Origin: Frankia nepalensis
GTDB lineage: Bacteria > Actinomycetota > Actinomycetes > Frankiales > Frankiaceae
Direction of reading: 5' to 3'
DNA length: 64,000 nucleotides
Assembly (NCBI RefSeq): GCF_016786325.1
Contig: NZ_JADWYU010000097.1
Coordinates: forward strand, 1 to 64,000
Shown: in pieces, positions 25,126-32,365 of the stretch
Layout: the number at the start of each line of letters is the position of its first letter
Position numbering within the stretch: position 1 is the stretch's first letter
Translations under genes and position numbers: made by a program
Notes under the pieces: generated by a model
Database searches by the model: none
Told to the model about the DNA's origin: nothing
What the model saw: the letters and a program-made list of their open reading frames with translations, nothing else

Positions 25126-25488
25126 GTGGCGGTCCCGCTCTACCAGGCAAAGGCCGAGTTCTTTCGCATGCTTGGTCATCCGGTTCGGATCCGGGTGCTG
25201 GAGCTGCTGCAGGACGGCCCCAGGCCGGTGCGTGACCTCTTGGTCGCCACCGGCGTGGAACCTTCCAGTCTCTCCCAGCAGTTGGCCGTGCTGCGCCGCG
25301 CCGGGATCGTCCGGGCGACGAGAGAGGGAGGAACAGTCGTCTACGAGCTCGCCGGCAGCGACGTAGCCGAACTGTTGCGCGCCGCCCGCCGGATCCTCGC
25401 CGAACTTCTCGCCGGCCAGGAGGACCTGCTCGCCGAGCTGCGTGACGCCGAGATGGGCTCCGGCACGCGCTCGCGGCGAAGCGCATGA
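25126..25488 (+). CDS. ArsR/SmtB family winged-helix regulator
   Basis: A 120-residue regulator. FFRMLGHPVRIRVLELLQDGPRPVRDLLVATGVEPSSLSQQLAVLRRAGIVRATREGGTVVYEL covers the helix-turn-helix and wing. No cysteine or histidine metal cluster typical of metal-sensing ArsR proteins is visible, so a non-metal signal is more likely. GTG start just after a palindrome. The stop overlaps the ATG of the malic-enzyme-like gene (ATGA), so the two are made together and may interact. Confidence 0.9.
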   Translation: MAVPLYQAKAEFFRMLGHPVRIRVLELLQDGPRPVRDLLVATGVEPSSLSQQLAVLRRAGIVRATREGGTVVYELAGSDVAELLRAARRILAELLAGQEDLLAELRDAEMGSGTRSRRSA

Positions 25489-26753
25489 CGCGAGGCCAGC
25501 TCCAGGTGAACCCGGCGTTCAGCCTCGCGGTGCGGGTGCCGACGACGGCGGTCGAGCGGGTCCGGCGGGTCGTGGCCGAGGCACCGGGCGCCGCGGCCTG
25601 CCTGGTCGACCACCCGCGCGATGACAGCCATCCGCGCGACGACAGCCACTCAGATGGCGACACCGGTTTCACGGTGGTCACCGTCGAGGCAGACGGCGCC
25701 GACACGCTGAACTGGCTGGACGCGACCCTGCGGGCGCGACTCGGCACGGACCTGCTCGACGTCACCGACCTGGCCTTCAGCGTCGCCGCCGGCGGCAAGC
25801 TCGGGCTGTTGCCGCTGGCGCGGATCGTCACCGACCTGGACATCGCCCAGCTCGACGCCGACGCGGACCGCCGCGTCGTCACCCATCTGGCCGCGAATCC
25901 GCGCGCCGCCGACCGCTACACCGGCCGCGCCCGCCGGGTCGCGCTGCTCTCCGACGGCACCGCCGTGCTCGACCTGGAACCGATCGCGGCGTCGACCGCG
26001 CTGCCCGCGCTGGAGTCGCAGGCGCTGCTGCTGCACCGCGCGAGCGGCCTGGACGTGATCCCGATGCCGGTCGCCGCCCCGCGCGCCGCCGACGTCGTCT
26101 CGGCGATCTCCCTGCTCGCGCCCGGCTTCGGCGCGACGGTGCTCGTCCACACCGACCTCGCCCGGGTCGCCGTGATCCGCGACGGCCTCGCCGACGCCGG
26201 CCTGGTCGTTCTCGACGCGGTCAACGACGGCCTCGCCGTCGCCGCGGCCGCCGCCGTGCTCTCCACGCTGCGCGCCCAGGGCACCCAGCCGCCGGCCGCG
26301 CGGGTGGTCATCGTCGACCCGTCGCGTGGAGGCGAGCTCGCCGGTCTGCTCGTCGCCGCCGGCGTCGGAGACATAACGCTCTACGATCCGGTCCGCTATG
26401 GCATCGCGGCGCTGCATCAGCTCACAGCGGAGGCGGGCGCGGTGGATCTCGTCATCGACCTGATCGGCCTGGCCGCGCCACCGACGACGGTCCAGGTGCT
26501 GCGCACCCGCCCGCAGACTCCGCCCCGCTTCGCGGCGGCGACCACCGCGCCGCGCCCGCTGCACGCTCTGCCGGGCCTGCTCACCGCCGCGCTCGCCGCC
26601 CACCGGCCGCCGACGACCGCCGCCCGCCTTGCCGCCGCCCGTGCCCTGTCGGACCTGGCGGCCTCCGGCGACCTCCTTCCGCCGCTGGACCACCCCGACC
26701 TGACGACGAAGATCGCCGCCGCCGCGGCGGCCGCCCTGCCAGCCGACGGTTAG
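25485..26753 (+). CDS. Malic-enzyme-like protein with eroded active site (probable pseudoenzyme)
   Basis: A 422-residue protein. An ACT-like N-terminal segment (NPAFSLAVRVPTTAVERVRRV) precedes a region that follows bacterial NAD(P)-malic enzymes through its length: ARRVALLSDGTAVLDLEPIA, TALPALESQALLLHRASGLD, ISLLAPGFGATV and a C-terminal LPGLLTAALAAHRPPTTAAR. Key residues are missing: the YTPGVA tyrosine region is LDADADR, the MEGKA lysine is Gln (LESQA), HDDQHGTA is DAVNDGLA, and the Gly-rich nucleotide loop reads VVIVDPSRGGELAG. Catalysis is therefore unlikely, while a ligand-binding fold may persist. It starts inside the ArsR stop, suggesting a sensor or co-regulator. This is inferred from by-eye alignment. 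Confidence 0.8.
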   Translation: MTRGQLQVNPAFSLAVRVPTTAVERVRRVVAEAPGAAACLVDHPRDDSHPRDDSHSDGDTGFTVVTVEADGADTLNWLDATLRARLGTDLLDVTDLAFSVAAGGKLGLLPLARIVTDLDIAQLDADADRRVVTHLAANPRAADRYTGRARRVALLSDGTAVLDLEPIAASTALPALESQALLLHRASGLDVIPMPVAAPRAADVVSAISLLAPGFGATVLVHTDLARVAVIRDGLADAGLVVLDAVNDGLAVAAAAAVLSTLRAQGTQPPAARVVIVDPSRGGELAGLLVAAGVGDITLYDPVRYGIAALHQLTAEAGAVDLVIDLIGLAAPPTTVQVLRTRPQTPPRFAAATTAPRPLHALPGLLTAALAAHRPPTTAARLAAARALSDLAASGDLLPPLDHPDLTTKIAAAAAAALPADG

Positions 26754-26806
26754 GCCCATTTACCCGGCCGGCGCCGGCCGGGAGAACCTCGAACAAGGCT
26801 TGCGTG

Positions 26807-26880
26807 TCAGCGGGCGGCGACGAGGCCGCCGTCGACGAGGAGACCTGGCTGGTTGTGAAGCCGTCGGCGTCGGGCGCCGT
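26807..26880 (-). pseudogene. SDR 3'-end relic
   Basis: The last ~24 codons of an SDR gene, nearly matching the end of the intact gene at 27866. On the minus strand it reads APDADGFTTSQV, then after a one-base deletion LLVDGGLVAAR and a stop. It ends four bases from the toxin stop codon. No upstream SDR sequence remains. Confidence 0.7.
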
Positions 26881-26884
26881 CCGG

Positions 26885-27322
26885 TCAGACCGATACGACC
26901 CTGACGGCCGACGGGGGTGCCTCGCGGCCGGGCCCGGTGCGGTCGAGGTGGTCGGCGAGCAGGGCCGAGAGGTCGTCCGGGTCCGACGTCAGGACGGTCG
27001 CCGGCTTGTCCTCCGCGTCGAGGGCGGTGGCGGCGACCATCGCGTCGATCGCGTGCTCGTGGCCGTGCCTGTCCGCGTCCTTGAGCAGGCTCGATGCGGA
27101 GCGCGCGAGATCCTGGCTCAGCGGGACGACTGTCAGCCGCGACAGCACCCAGTCCAGCCGGGCCCGGTGAACGCCCGCGTGATCCGCCTCGACGATGGTG
27201 GCGGCCGTGATTGCGATGCGGACGTCTTCCCGCAGGGCGGCTGTGAGTCTCGCGGCCATCTTTCGGTCGGCGCGCAGGTGCAGCGACAGTGCCTCGCTGT
27301 CGAGGATCAGAGTGCCGCTCAT
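26885..27322 (-). CDS. PIN-domain ribonuclease, VapC-like toxin
   Basis: A 145-residue PIN domain. The acidic metal-binding set is visible: Asp8 (LILDSEAL), Glu45 (TIVEADHAG), Asp93 (HAIDAMVAATAL) and Asp114 (LTSDPDDLSAL). VapC toxins cut RNA, often tRNA, when freed from the antitoxin. The ATG overlaps the antitoxin stop (ATGA), the standard VapBC order with antitoxin first. Base composition just upstream is lower in GC than neighbours. The unit sits between two SDR 3'-end copies. Confidence 0.85.
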   Translation of the reverse strand: MSGTLILDSEALSLHLRADRKMAARLTAALREDVRIAITAATIVEADHAGVHRARLDWVLSRLTVVPLSQDLARSASSLLKDADRHGHEHAIDAMVAATALDAEDKPATVLTSDPDDLSALLADHLDRTGPGREAPPSAVRVVSV

Positions 27323-27582
27323 GCCTTCTCGCTCCGTGTGCCTGATCCGAAGAGCTCCTGGCGCGCGGCCTGGGTTTCCTCCTCGGTGATCTTTCCGTGG
27401 ATGGCCTCGCTGGCCTCGATGAGCTCGCGGAGGTTGTCGCGTTCGATCTGGCGCCGGACGGCGCGCTCGATGTACGCGGAGACGCCGCGCTTGCCGACCC
27501 GCTCCCGGACGGACGCGATCACACTGGCGTGCAGTGACACTGACACCGAGACCGTCGGATCCGGATCTCCGTCGTCGCCCAC
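27319..27582 (-). CDS. VapB-like antitoxin
   Basis: An 87-residue protein from a GTG at 27582. An N-terminal strand (PTVSVSVSLHASVIASVRERV) followed by GVSAYIERAVRRQIERDNL resembles a ribbon-helix-helix DNA-binding region. An acidic C-terminus (EAIHGKITEEETQAARQEL) would bind the toxin. An in-frame ATG at 27624 is possible, but neither start has a clear Shine-Dalgarno. A -10 ending seven bases before the GTG suggests a leaderless transcript. The module is probably autoregulated. Upstream 27625-27865 has no gene. Confidence 0.75.
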   Translation of the reverse strand: MGDDGDPDPTVSVSVSLHASVIASVRERVGKRGVSAYIERAVRRQIERDNLRELIEASEAIHGKITEEETQAARQELFGSGTRSEKA

Positions 27583-27589
27583 GATGAGG

Positions 27590-27598
27590 AGACTAGCA
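27590..27598 (-). promoter_or_regulatory. Extended -10 element for the antitoxin-toxin operon
   Basis: TGCTAGTCT on the minus strand fits TGnTAnnnT. It lies in an AT-richer stretch and would place the transcription start at the GTG of the antitoxin. Confidence 0.4.
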
Positions 27599-27865
27599 AA
27601 AGGATTGCCAGAAGGAAGAATCATGATCGTGCCAGGTGGCTGCCACTCGATTGGAGTCGTCGGGCGCTCCATGGTGATGGCCAGATTGGCTGGGGGTGGT
27701 GCATGCGTGGTAGCGAGCACTGGGACCGCAGAAGTCGATGTGATGGGTCAGACACTGCCTGGGTAGACAGTAGCTCCTCCGGTCGAAAACGGTCAAACCG
27801 GCCGGTCTGGCCCTGGCTGGGGCGCCGGCCAGCGGCTGGGCCGTCGTCCAGTCGGCGGTTCGGGG

Positions 27866-28639
27866 TCAGCGGGCGACGACGAGGCCGCCGTCGGCGAGGA
27901 CGACCTGGCCGGTCATGAAGCTGCCGGCGTCGGAGGCCATGAGCAGGGCGGGGCCGACCATCTCGTCGGGGTGGGCGGCGCGGGCGAGGTGGCTGGCCCT
28001 GGCCATCCGCTCCTGGGCCTCGGGGGTGGTGGCGCGGACCATGTCCGTGTCGACCGTGCCAGGCGCCAGGGCATTCACCCGGATGCCGCGGCTGGCGTAT
28101 TCGGCGGCCATGGAGCGGGTGAAGGCGACCAGAGCGGCCTTGGCCGCGGCGTACATCGAGACGGCGGGGGAGTGCAGGAAGGCGCCGGCCGAGACGACGT
28201 TGATGACCGAGGCGGCCGGGCTTTCGGTGAGATAGGGGAGGGCTTCCTGGACGAGGAAGACGGGGCCGCGCAGGTTGACGTCGAACGACTTGGCCCAGGC
28301 GTCGGCGGTCATGGCGCCGAGGGGTTGGGCGAGGCCGGTGGCGGCGTCGTTGACGACGATGTCGATGCGGCCGAAGGTCTGCGCGGCGCGGTCGACCAGA
28401 GCATGGAGCGCGTCGAGGTCGCCGACGTGGGTGGGAACGCCGAGCGCCTCGCCGCCCATGGCCCTGAGGTGGGCTTCGGTCTCGGCGCAGGCGGCTGGTT
28501 TGCGGCTGGCGACGACGACGGTGGCGCCGGCGGCGACGAAGCCTTCGGCGATCGCGCGGCCGATGCCACGGGTGCCTCCGGTGATGATCGCGACCCGGCC
28601 GGTCAGGTCGAACAGCGACCGCAGCTTCTCAGCGTCCAT
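27866..28639 (-). CDS. Short-chain dehydrogenase/reductase
   Basis: A 257-residue intact SDR. IITGGTRGIGRAIAEGF binds the cofactor, IVVNDAATG is the structural motif with Asp in place of the second Asn, and VSAGAF with MYAAAKAAL supplies Ser, Tyr and Lys. It ends FMTGQVVLADGGLVVAR. The 3' end is repeated as relics at 26807 and 28988. It may be a 3-oxoacyl or alcohol dehydrogenase of the catabolic island. It has a 433-base spacer upstream and so probably its own promoter. Confidence 0.92.
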   Translation of the reverse strand: MDAEKLRSLFDLTGRVAIITGGTRGIGRAIAEGFVAAGATVVVASRKPAACAETEAHLRAMGGEALGVPTHVGDLDALHALVDRAAQTFGRIDIVVNDAATGLAQPLGAMTADAWAKSFDVNLRGPVFLVQEALPYLTESPAASVINVVSAGAFLHSPAVSMYAAAKAALVAFTRSMAAEYASRGIRVNALAPGTVDTDMVRATTPEAQERMARASHLARAAHPDEMVGPALLMASDAGSFMTGQVVLADGGLVVAR

Positions 28640-28987
28640 GCGGGCATCGTGTGATCGGTAGAACCCGGTGTCAACCGATGAGCGTGACCGGAGGAGGGAG
28701 GCCGCCGATCAGCATCCTGGCCGAGCCAGCGAGCTAGAACGAAGTTCTCGTCGATGGGCGACGACCAGGGCCATGCCTGGCGACGTTCGCCCTGTGCCCG
28801 CGTGCGGCGGTGTGCCCGTCTTGTCCGGCGTCACGGGGAATCGTGTCCGACACCAGAGCCAGGACCAGCGCCGTTTCGTGGCCCTGATGTCCGACAGGAC
28901 GGCCGGGATCCCTCGGTGTCTGCCACGGCGCGGGAGAGGAGTGGCGGGGCGCCGCTCTGTCTGTCCGCCGGCAGGCAGACATTGCCC

Positions 28988-29055
28988 GCGCGGCACCAGG
29001 TCGCCGTTGACGAGGACGACCTGGCCGGTCACGAAGCCGTCCGCGTCGTGCCGTC
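28988..29055 (-). pseudogene. SDR 3'-end relic
   Basis: On the minus strand RHDADGFVTGQVVLVNGDLV is the last part of an SDR, matching the tail of the 27866 gene. No start, cofactor loop or active site remains. It lies inside the 28640-29072 spacer, where no functional gene is seen. Confidence 0.6.
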
Positions 29056-29072
29056 CTGAGCGTCGCGTTGCC

Positions 29073-30218
29073 CTAGGCGCCGCGGCCCAGGATGATCGCG
29101 CTGCGGCCGGCGGCGGCCAGGACGTGCCGGACGTCGCTCACCTGGTTGGCGGCGGTGCCGCGCAGCTGGCGGACCGCCTCCAGGATGTTGTTCACCCCGT
29201 GGATGTAGGCCTCGCCGAGCAGGCCGCCGTGAGTGTTCACGGGAATGGTGCCGTCGAGGTCGATGTGGCCGTCGGCGATGAAGTCGCGGGCCTCGCCCGG
29301 CTTGCAGAAGCCGTACGCCTCCAGCTGGTAGAAGACGACGGGGGAGAAGTTCTCGTAGAGCATCGCGACGTCGATGTCGGCGGGGCCGAGGCCGGTCGTC
29401 TCGTACAGGATCCGCGCGCCCATCTCCGCCTCGGGGAAACGGGCGATGTCCGGGTGGTAGTAGTTGAACAGCACGTCGCCGTCGATCACGTTGCCCTGCG
29501 TCGCCGCCTCGACGGTGACGAGTGGCTGGCGCAGGTCCCGGGCGCGCTCGGCCGTGGTGACGACGAGCGCGACGCCGCCGTCGCTTTCCTGGCAGCAGTC
29601 GAGCAGGCGCAGGATCGGCTCGACGATCCACCGCGAGTTCTGGTGGTCGGCGAGTGTGATCGGCTTGCCGTGGAACCAGGCGTTCGGGTTCGTCGCCGCG
29701 TGGCGGCGCGCGACCACCGAGTAGAGACCGAAGTCGGCGTTGGTCAGCCCGTAAACGTGCATGTACCGCTGGAACCAGAGCGAGTACATCTTGGTGGGCG
29801 CGTCGAGGCCGTACGGCAGATAGAAGTTGAAGCCGGCGGAACGTGCCTGTTGGGCGGGTTGGCCGAACCGGTGGCCGGAGCGCTCGTTGAACGCCCGGTA
29901 CACCACGACGACGTTCGCCATTCCCGAGATCACCGCGGCGGCCGCGTGCTCGACGGTCGCGGACGCGCCGCCGCCCCCGAACGGGGTGCGCGACGCCCAG
30001 CGGATCTCCTCGATGCCGACCGCGCGGGCCAGCGCCAGCTCGTCGTTCGTGTCCTGGGTGAAGGTGACCGTGCCGTCGACGTCGCGCCCGGACAGCCCGG
30101 CGTCGGCGAGCGCGGCGCGCACGGCCTCCGCCGCCAGTTGCAGCTCGCTACGCCCGGAGTTCTTGGAGAACTCGGTCTGCCCGATCCCGACGATCGCGGC
30201 TTTCGCGCTGGCCGCCAT
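29073..30218 (-). CDS. Thiolase-like protein of the SCP-x/Ltp group, no visible nucleophilic cysteine
   Basis: A 381-residue thiolase-fold protein. AAIVGIGQTEFSKNSGRSEL opens the fold, and NTHGGLLGEAYIHGVNN is the conserved C-terminal block. The nucleophile loop reads TPFGGGGASATVEHAAAAV, with no cysteine. The VAMLYENFSPVVFYQLEAYGFC segment matches the tyrosine-bearing block of Ltp-type proteins. The ATG shares one base with the DUF35 stop (TGATG), the same pairing as at 9408-11028. A retro-aldolase-like role with DUF35 is inferred. Confidence 0.9.
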   Translation of the reverse strand: MAASAKAAIVGIGQTEFSKNSGRSELQLAAEAVRAALADAGLSGRDVDGTVTFTQDTNDELALARAVGIEEIRWASRTPFGGGGASATVEHAAAAVISGMANVVVVYRAFNERSGHRFGQPAQQARSAGFNFYLPYGLDAPTKMYSLWFQRYMHVYGLTNADFGLYSVVARRHAATNPNAWFHGKPITLADHQNSRWIVEPILRLLDCCQESDGGVALVVTTAERARDLRQPLVTVEAATQGNVIDGDVLFNYYHPDIARFPEAEMGARILYETTGLGPADIDVAMLYENFSPVVFYQLEAYGFCKPGEARDFIADGHIDLDGTIPVNTHGGLLGEAYIHGVNNILEAVRQLRGTAANQVSDVRHVLAAAGRSAIILGRGA

Positions 30219-30628
30219 CAGACGCTCACCTCCTGGGCCGCCGCCGGGCGGAACTGGGGCAGCCTGAAGCCGTCGACCTCGTCGAAGAACACCTCGACCG
30301 GCATTTCGTTCGACACGTCGGCCGCGTCGACCTCTCGCAGGTTCGACACGAGCCGAATGCCCTCCTCGAGGTCGACGAGGATGACGATGCGCGGCGCGTC
30401 GTCGGGCTGGGACGGGTGGCGCGACACGATCCAGCTGTGGATCGTGCCGCGGCCGGACAGCTCGCGTTCCGTCCAGTCGACCGAGCCGCAAGCCGGGCAC
30501 ATCGGCGACGGCGGGTGCGCGATCCGGCCGCAGCCGGCGCAGGCGCGCGTGACCAGCCTGCCGTCCCGCGCGGCCTCCCAGAAGAAGGCGTCGTCGAGGT
30601 CGGGGACCGGGCGGATGACGCGTGGCAT
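30218..30628 (-). CDS. Zn-ribbon/OB-fold protein (DUF35)
   Basis: A 136-residue protein. The four-cysteine ribbon CAGCGRIAHPPSPMCPAC (about residues 30-47) is followed by an OB-fold with GRGTIHSWIVSRHPSQPDD and IVILVDLEEGIRLVSNL. Its stop overlaps the thiolase-like start. It is the likely acyl-CoA-binding partner of that protein. An SDR relic lies directly upstream and appears to have landed in the original 5' region. Confidence 0.88.
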   Translation of the reverse strand: MPRVIRPVPDLDDAFFWEAARDGRLVTRACAGCGRIAHPPSPMCPACGSVDWTERELSGRGTIHSWIVSRHPSQPDDAPRIVILVDLEEGIRLVSNLREVDAADVSNEMPVEVFFDEVDGFRLPQFRPAAAQEVSV

Positions 30629-30639
30629 GAATCCTCCAG

Positions 30640-30849
30640 CCTTGTTTGGTCGCGAAGAGCGGCCTCATGTCGGGGAAGGCGCGCGGCGTGTGCCCGCCGT
30701 CGACGCTGATGCGCTGACCGGTGACCCAGCTCGACTCCTGGCCGGCGAGGAAACGGCCCGCCGCCGGCGAGCGGCAGCGCGCTCGCGAACCCCGGCCCGC
30801 CGCCGCCCACGACCAGGGCACGCAGCCCGTCGAGCGGTCCCTAGGGCAT
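30640..30849 (-). pseudogene. SDR gene with internal deletion and early stop
   Basis: AGGAGG precedes ATG CCC TAG at 30849-30841, then the frame reads GPLDGLRALVVGGGGPGFAS, an SDR cofactor loop. It runs straight into, with a frame change, RFLAGQESSWVTGQRISVDGG and HTPRAFPDM, an SDR C-terminus. About 200 codons of the middle are missing and codon 3 is amber. The ribosome binding site is still good. Confidence 0.7.
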
Positions 30850-30883
30850 CGTCTGCCTCCTGAACAGCCGAGAAAACGGAGGG

Positions 30884-31405
30884 TCAGCGGTGCGACTGGC
30901 TGCCGGTGACCGGCTCGACCCGTTGCCAGAGGACGTTCACGGCGCGCCGGGCGAACCGCCAGACGCCGTCCGTGCCGCGGGCGTAGGCGTCCGCGTAGCG
31001 GATCGCCATCCGCAGGTCGACCGGCGTGCCGCCCTCGTCGAGGTGCAGGTGATGCGCCTCGCAGTAGGTCTCGCCGACGGCTGTGTCCCCGTCGACCTGG
31101 CAGCGGTGGTTGCCGACGAAGTGGAACGTCTCGGTGAACCGGGCGCGCAGCGCCCGGGGGATCCCGGCCAGCGCGGCGGGACCGACGACCGGGCGGTTCG
31201 GCTCGGCCTGGTCCGCGTAGCTGACCCGCAGCACGCCCTCGTCGGTGAACAGCGAGGCGAACAGCTCCCCGTCGCCGGCGTCCGCCGCGGCGGCGTAGCT
31301 CGCGGCCAGGTCGCGCAGGGCGAGCCGGTCGGCCGCGTCGCCGGACGAGCGGCCCGCGGCGAGCAGGCCCGCGGGTCGGGGCTTGCCGTCGGTCGTCAGC
31401 TCCAC
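30884..31405 (-). CDS. SnoaL-like / NTF2-fold protein
   Basis: A 173-residue cone-shaped alpha-plus-beta protein. DRLALRDLAASYAAAADAGDGELFASLFTDEGVLRV opens the fold, FHFVGNHRCQVDGDTAVGETYCEAHHLH forms the central strands, and RMAIRYADAYARGTDGVWRFARRAV closes it. GGGAG lies five bases before the GTG at 31405. It overlaps the luciferase-like gene by ten bases, as the 17559 homologue overlaps its own luciferase-like partner. A hydratase- or isomerase-type role is likely, not proven. Confidence 0.8.
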   Translation of the reverse strand: MELTTDGKPRPAGLLAAGRSSGDAADRLALRDLAASYAAAADAGDGELFASLFTDEGVLRVSYADQAEPNRPVVGPAALAGIPRALRARFTETFHFVGNHRCQVDGDTAVGETYCEAHHLHLDEGGTPVDLRMAIRYADAYARGTDGVWRFARRAVNVLWQRVEPVTGSQSHR

Positions 31406-32343
31406 AGCTTCTCCCACCGCTGGCCGAGGTCGGCGATCCAGGCGGTCGCCTCGGCGCCGTCGCGCACGAACGCGGAGATCGGGACCGAGACCTCGGTGAC
31501 GCCGAGATCGGCGAGCGCCGGCGCGCCGGCGAGCGTGCGGTCCAGGTCCAGCGACCCGTCGTCGTCGCGGGCGATCGGCAGGCTGTGACGCACCCGCGGG
31601 GTCTCGTCGCCCCGGCCGGCGGCCGCCCAGGCCTCGCGGATCTTCGCGAGGCCGGCGGCGACGCCCTCCACGGTCTCACCCATGATCGGGATCCAGCCGT
31701 CGCCCAGCTCGGTGATCCGGCGCAGGTTGCGTCGCGTCAGCGGGCCGCTGAACAGGATGGCCGGGCCGTTCGGCTGGGTCGGCTTCGGGTCGCACCAGAT
31801 CTTCTCGAAGCGGGCGGTCGGCAGGTCGACGGCGGCGGGCCCAGGCGCCCACAGCGCCCGGCACGCCGCGATCGTGTCGTCGAGGATCTGGGCGCGGTTG
31901 GCGAAGTCCAGGTCCAGCGTCTCGTACTCCTCCGGCTGCCAGCCGGTGCCGACACCCAGCTCCAGGCGGCCCCGCGAGAGCGCGTCCAGGGTGGCCGCCT
32001 GCTTGGCGAGCAGCGGGGCGCGGCGCAGGCCGGCGATCAGGATGCCGGTGGACAGGCGCACCCGCGCCGTCGCCCCGGCGATGACCGACAGCAGCGTGAC
32101 GGGCTCGAGCCAGGGCGAGCCGTAGGGGTAGCGGAAGGGGCCCCACGGATACCGGTCGAGCCGCTCGCCCATGATCACATGGTCGCTCTGCACCAGGGTG
32201 TCGACGCCCGCCTCGTCGGCGGCGCGGGCCAAGTCGATGATCTTGTGTTGCTCGTCGGACCTGTACATGGACTCGCCGACGGGCAGGCCGAGCGCGAGAC
32301 GGGGTCGCGCCGTCGGGCCAGCAGCGGGTTGGGTCGCCGTCAT
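31396..32343 (-). CDS. LLM class F420-dependent oxidoreductase
   Basis: A 315-residue luciferase-like barrel. LARAADEAGVDTLVQSDHVIMG, VRLSTGILIAGLRRAPLLAKQAATLDALSRGRLELGVGTGWQPEEY and the late RRNLRRITELGDGWIPIMG are typical F420-dependent signatures. The ATG at 32343 is set by GGAGG seven bases upstream. It overlaps the SnoaL-like gene. It is one of three luciferase-like enzymes in the window and is coupled to a hydrolase gene 22 bases upstream. Confidence 0.9.
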   Translation of the reverse strand: MTATQPAAGPTARPRLALGLPVGESMYRSDEQHKIIDLARAADEAGVDTLVQSDHVIMGERLDRYPWGPFRYPYGSPWLEPVTLLSVIAGATARVRLSTGILIAGLRRAPLLAKQAATLDALSRGRLELGVGTGWQPEEYETLDLDFANRAQILDDTIAACRALWAPGPAAVDLPTARFEKIWCDPKPTQPNGPAILFSGPLTRRNLRRITELGDGWIPIMGETVEGVAAGLAKIREAWAAAGRGDETPRVRHSLPIARDDDGSLDLDRTLAGAPALADLGVTEVSVPISAFVRDGAEATAWIADLGQRWEKLWS

Positions 32344-32365
32344 ACCTGAGCCTCCTTCAGCAACA

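Noticed and set aside
29073-31679. 868-codon reading extending the second thiolase-like gene upstream
   Set aside because: Frame crosses the DUF35 gene, an SDR relic and the SnoaL-like gene; real start is 30218 by the TGATG junction.
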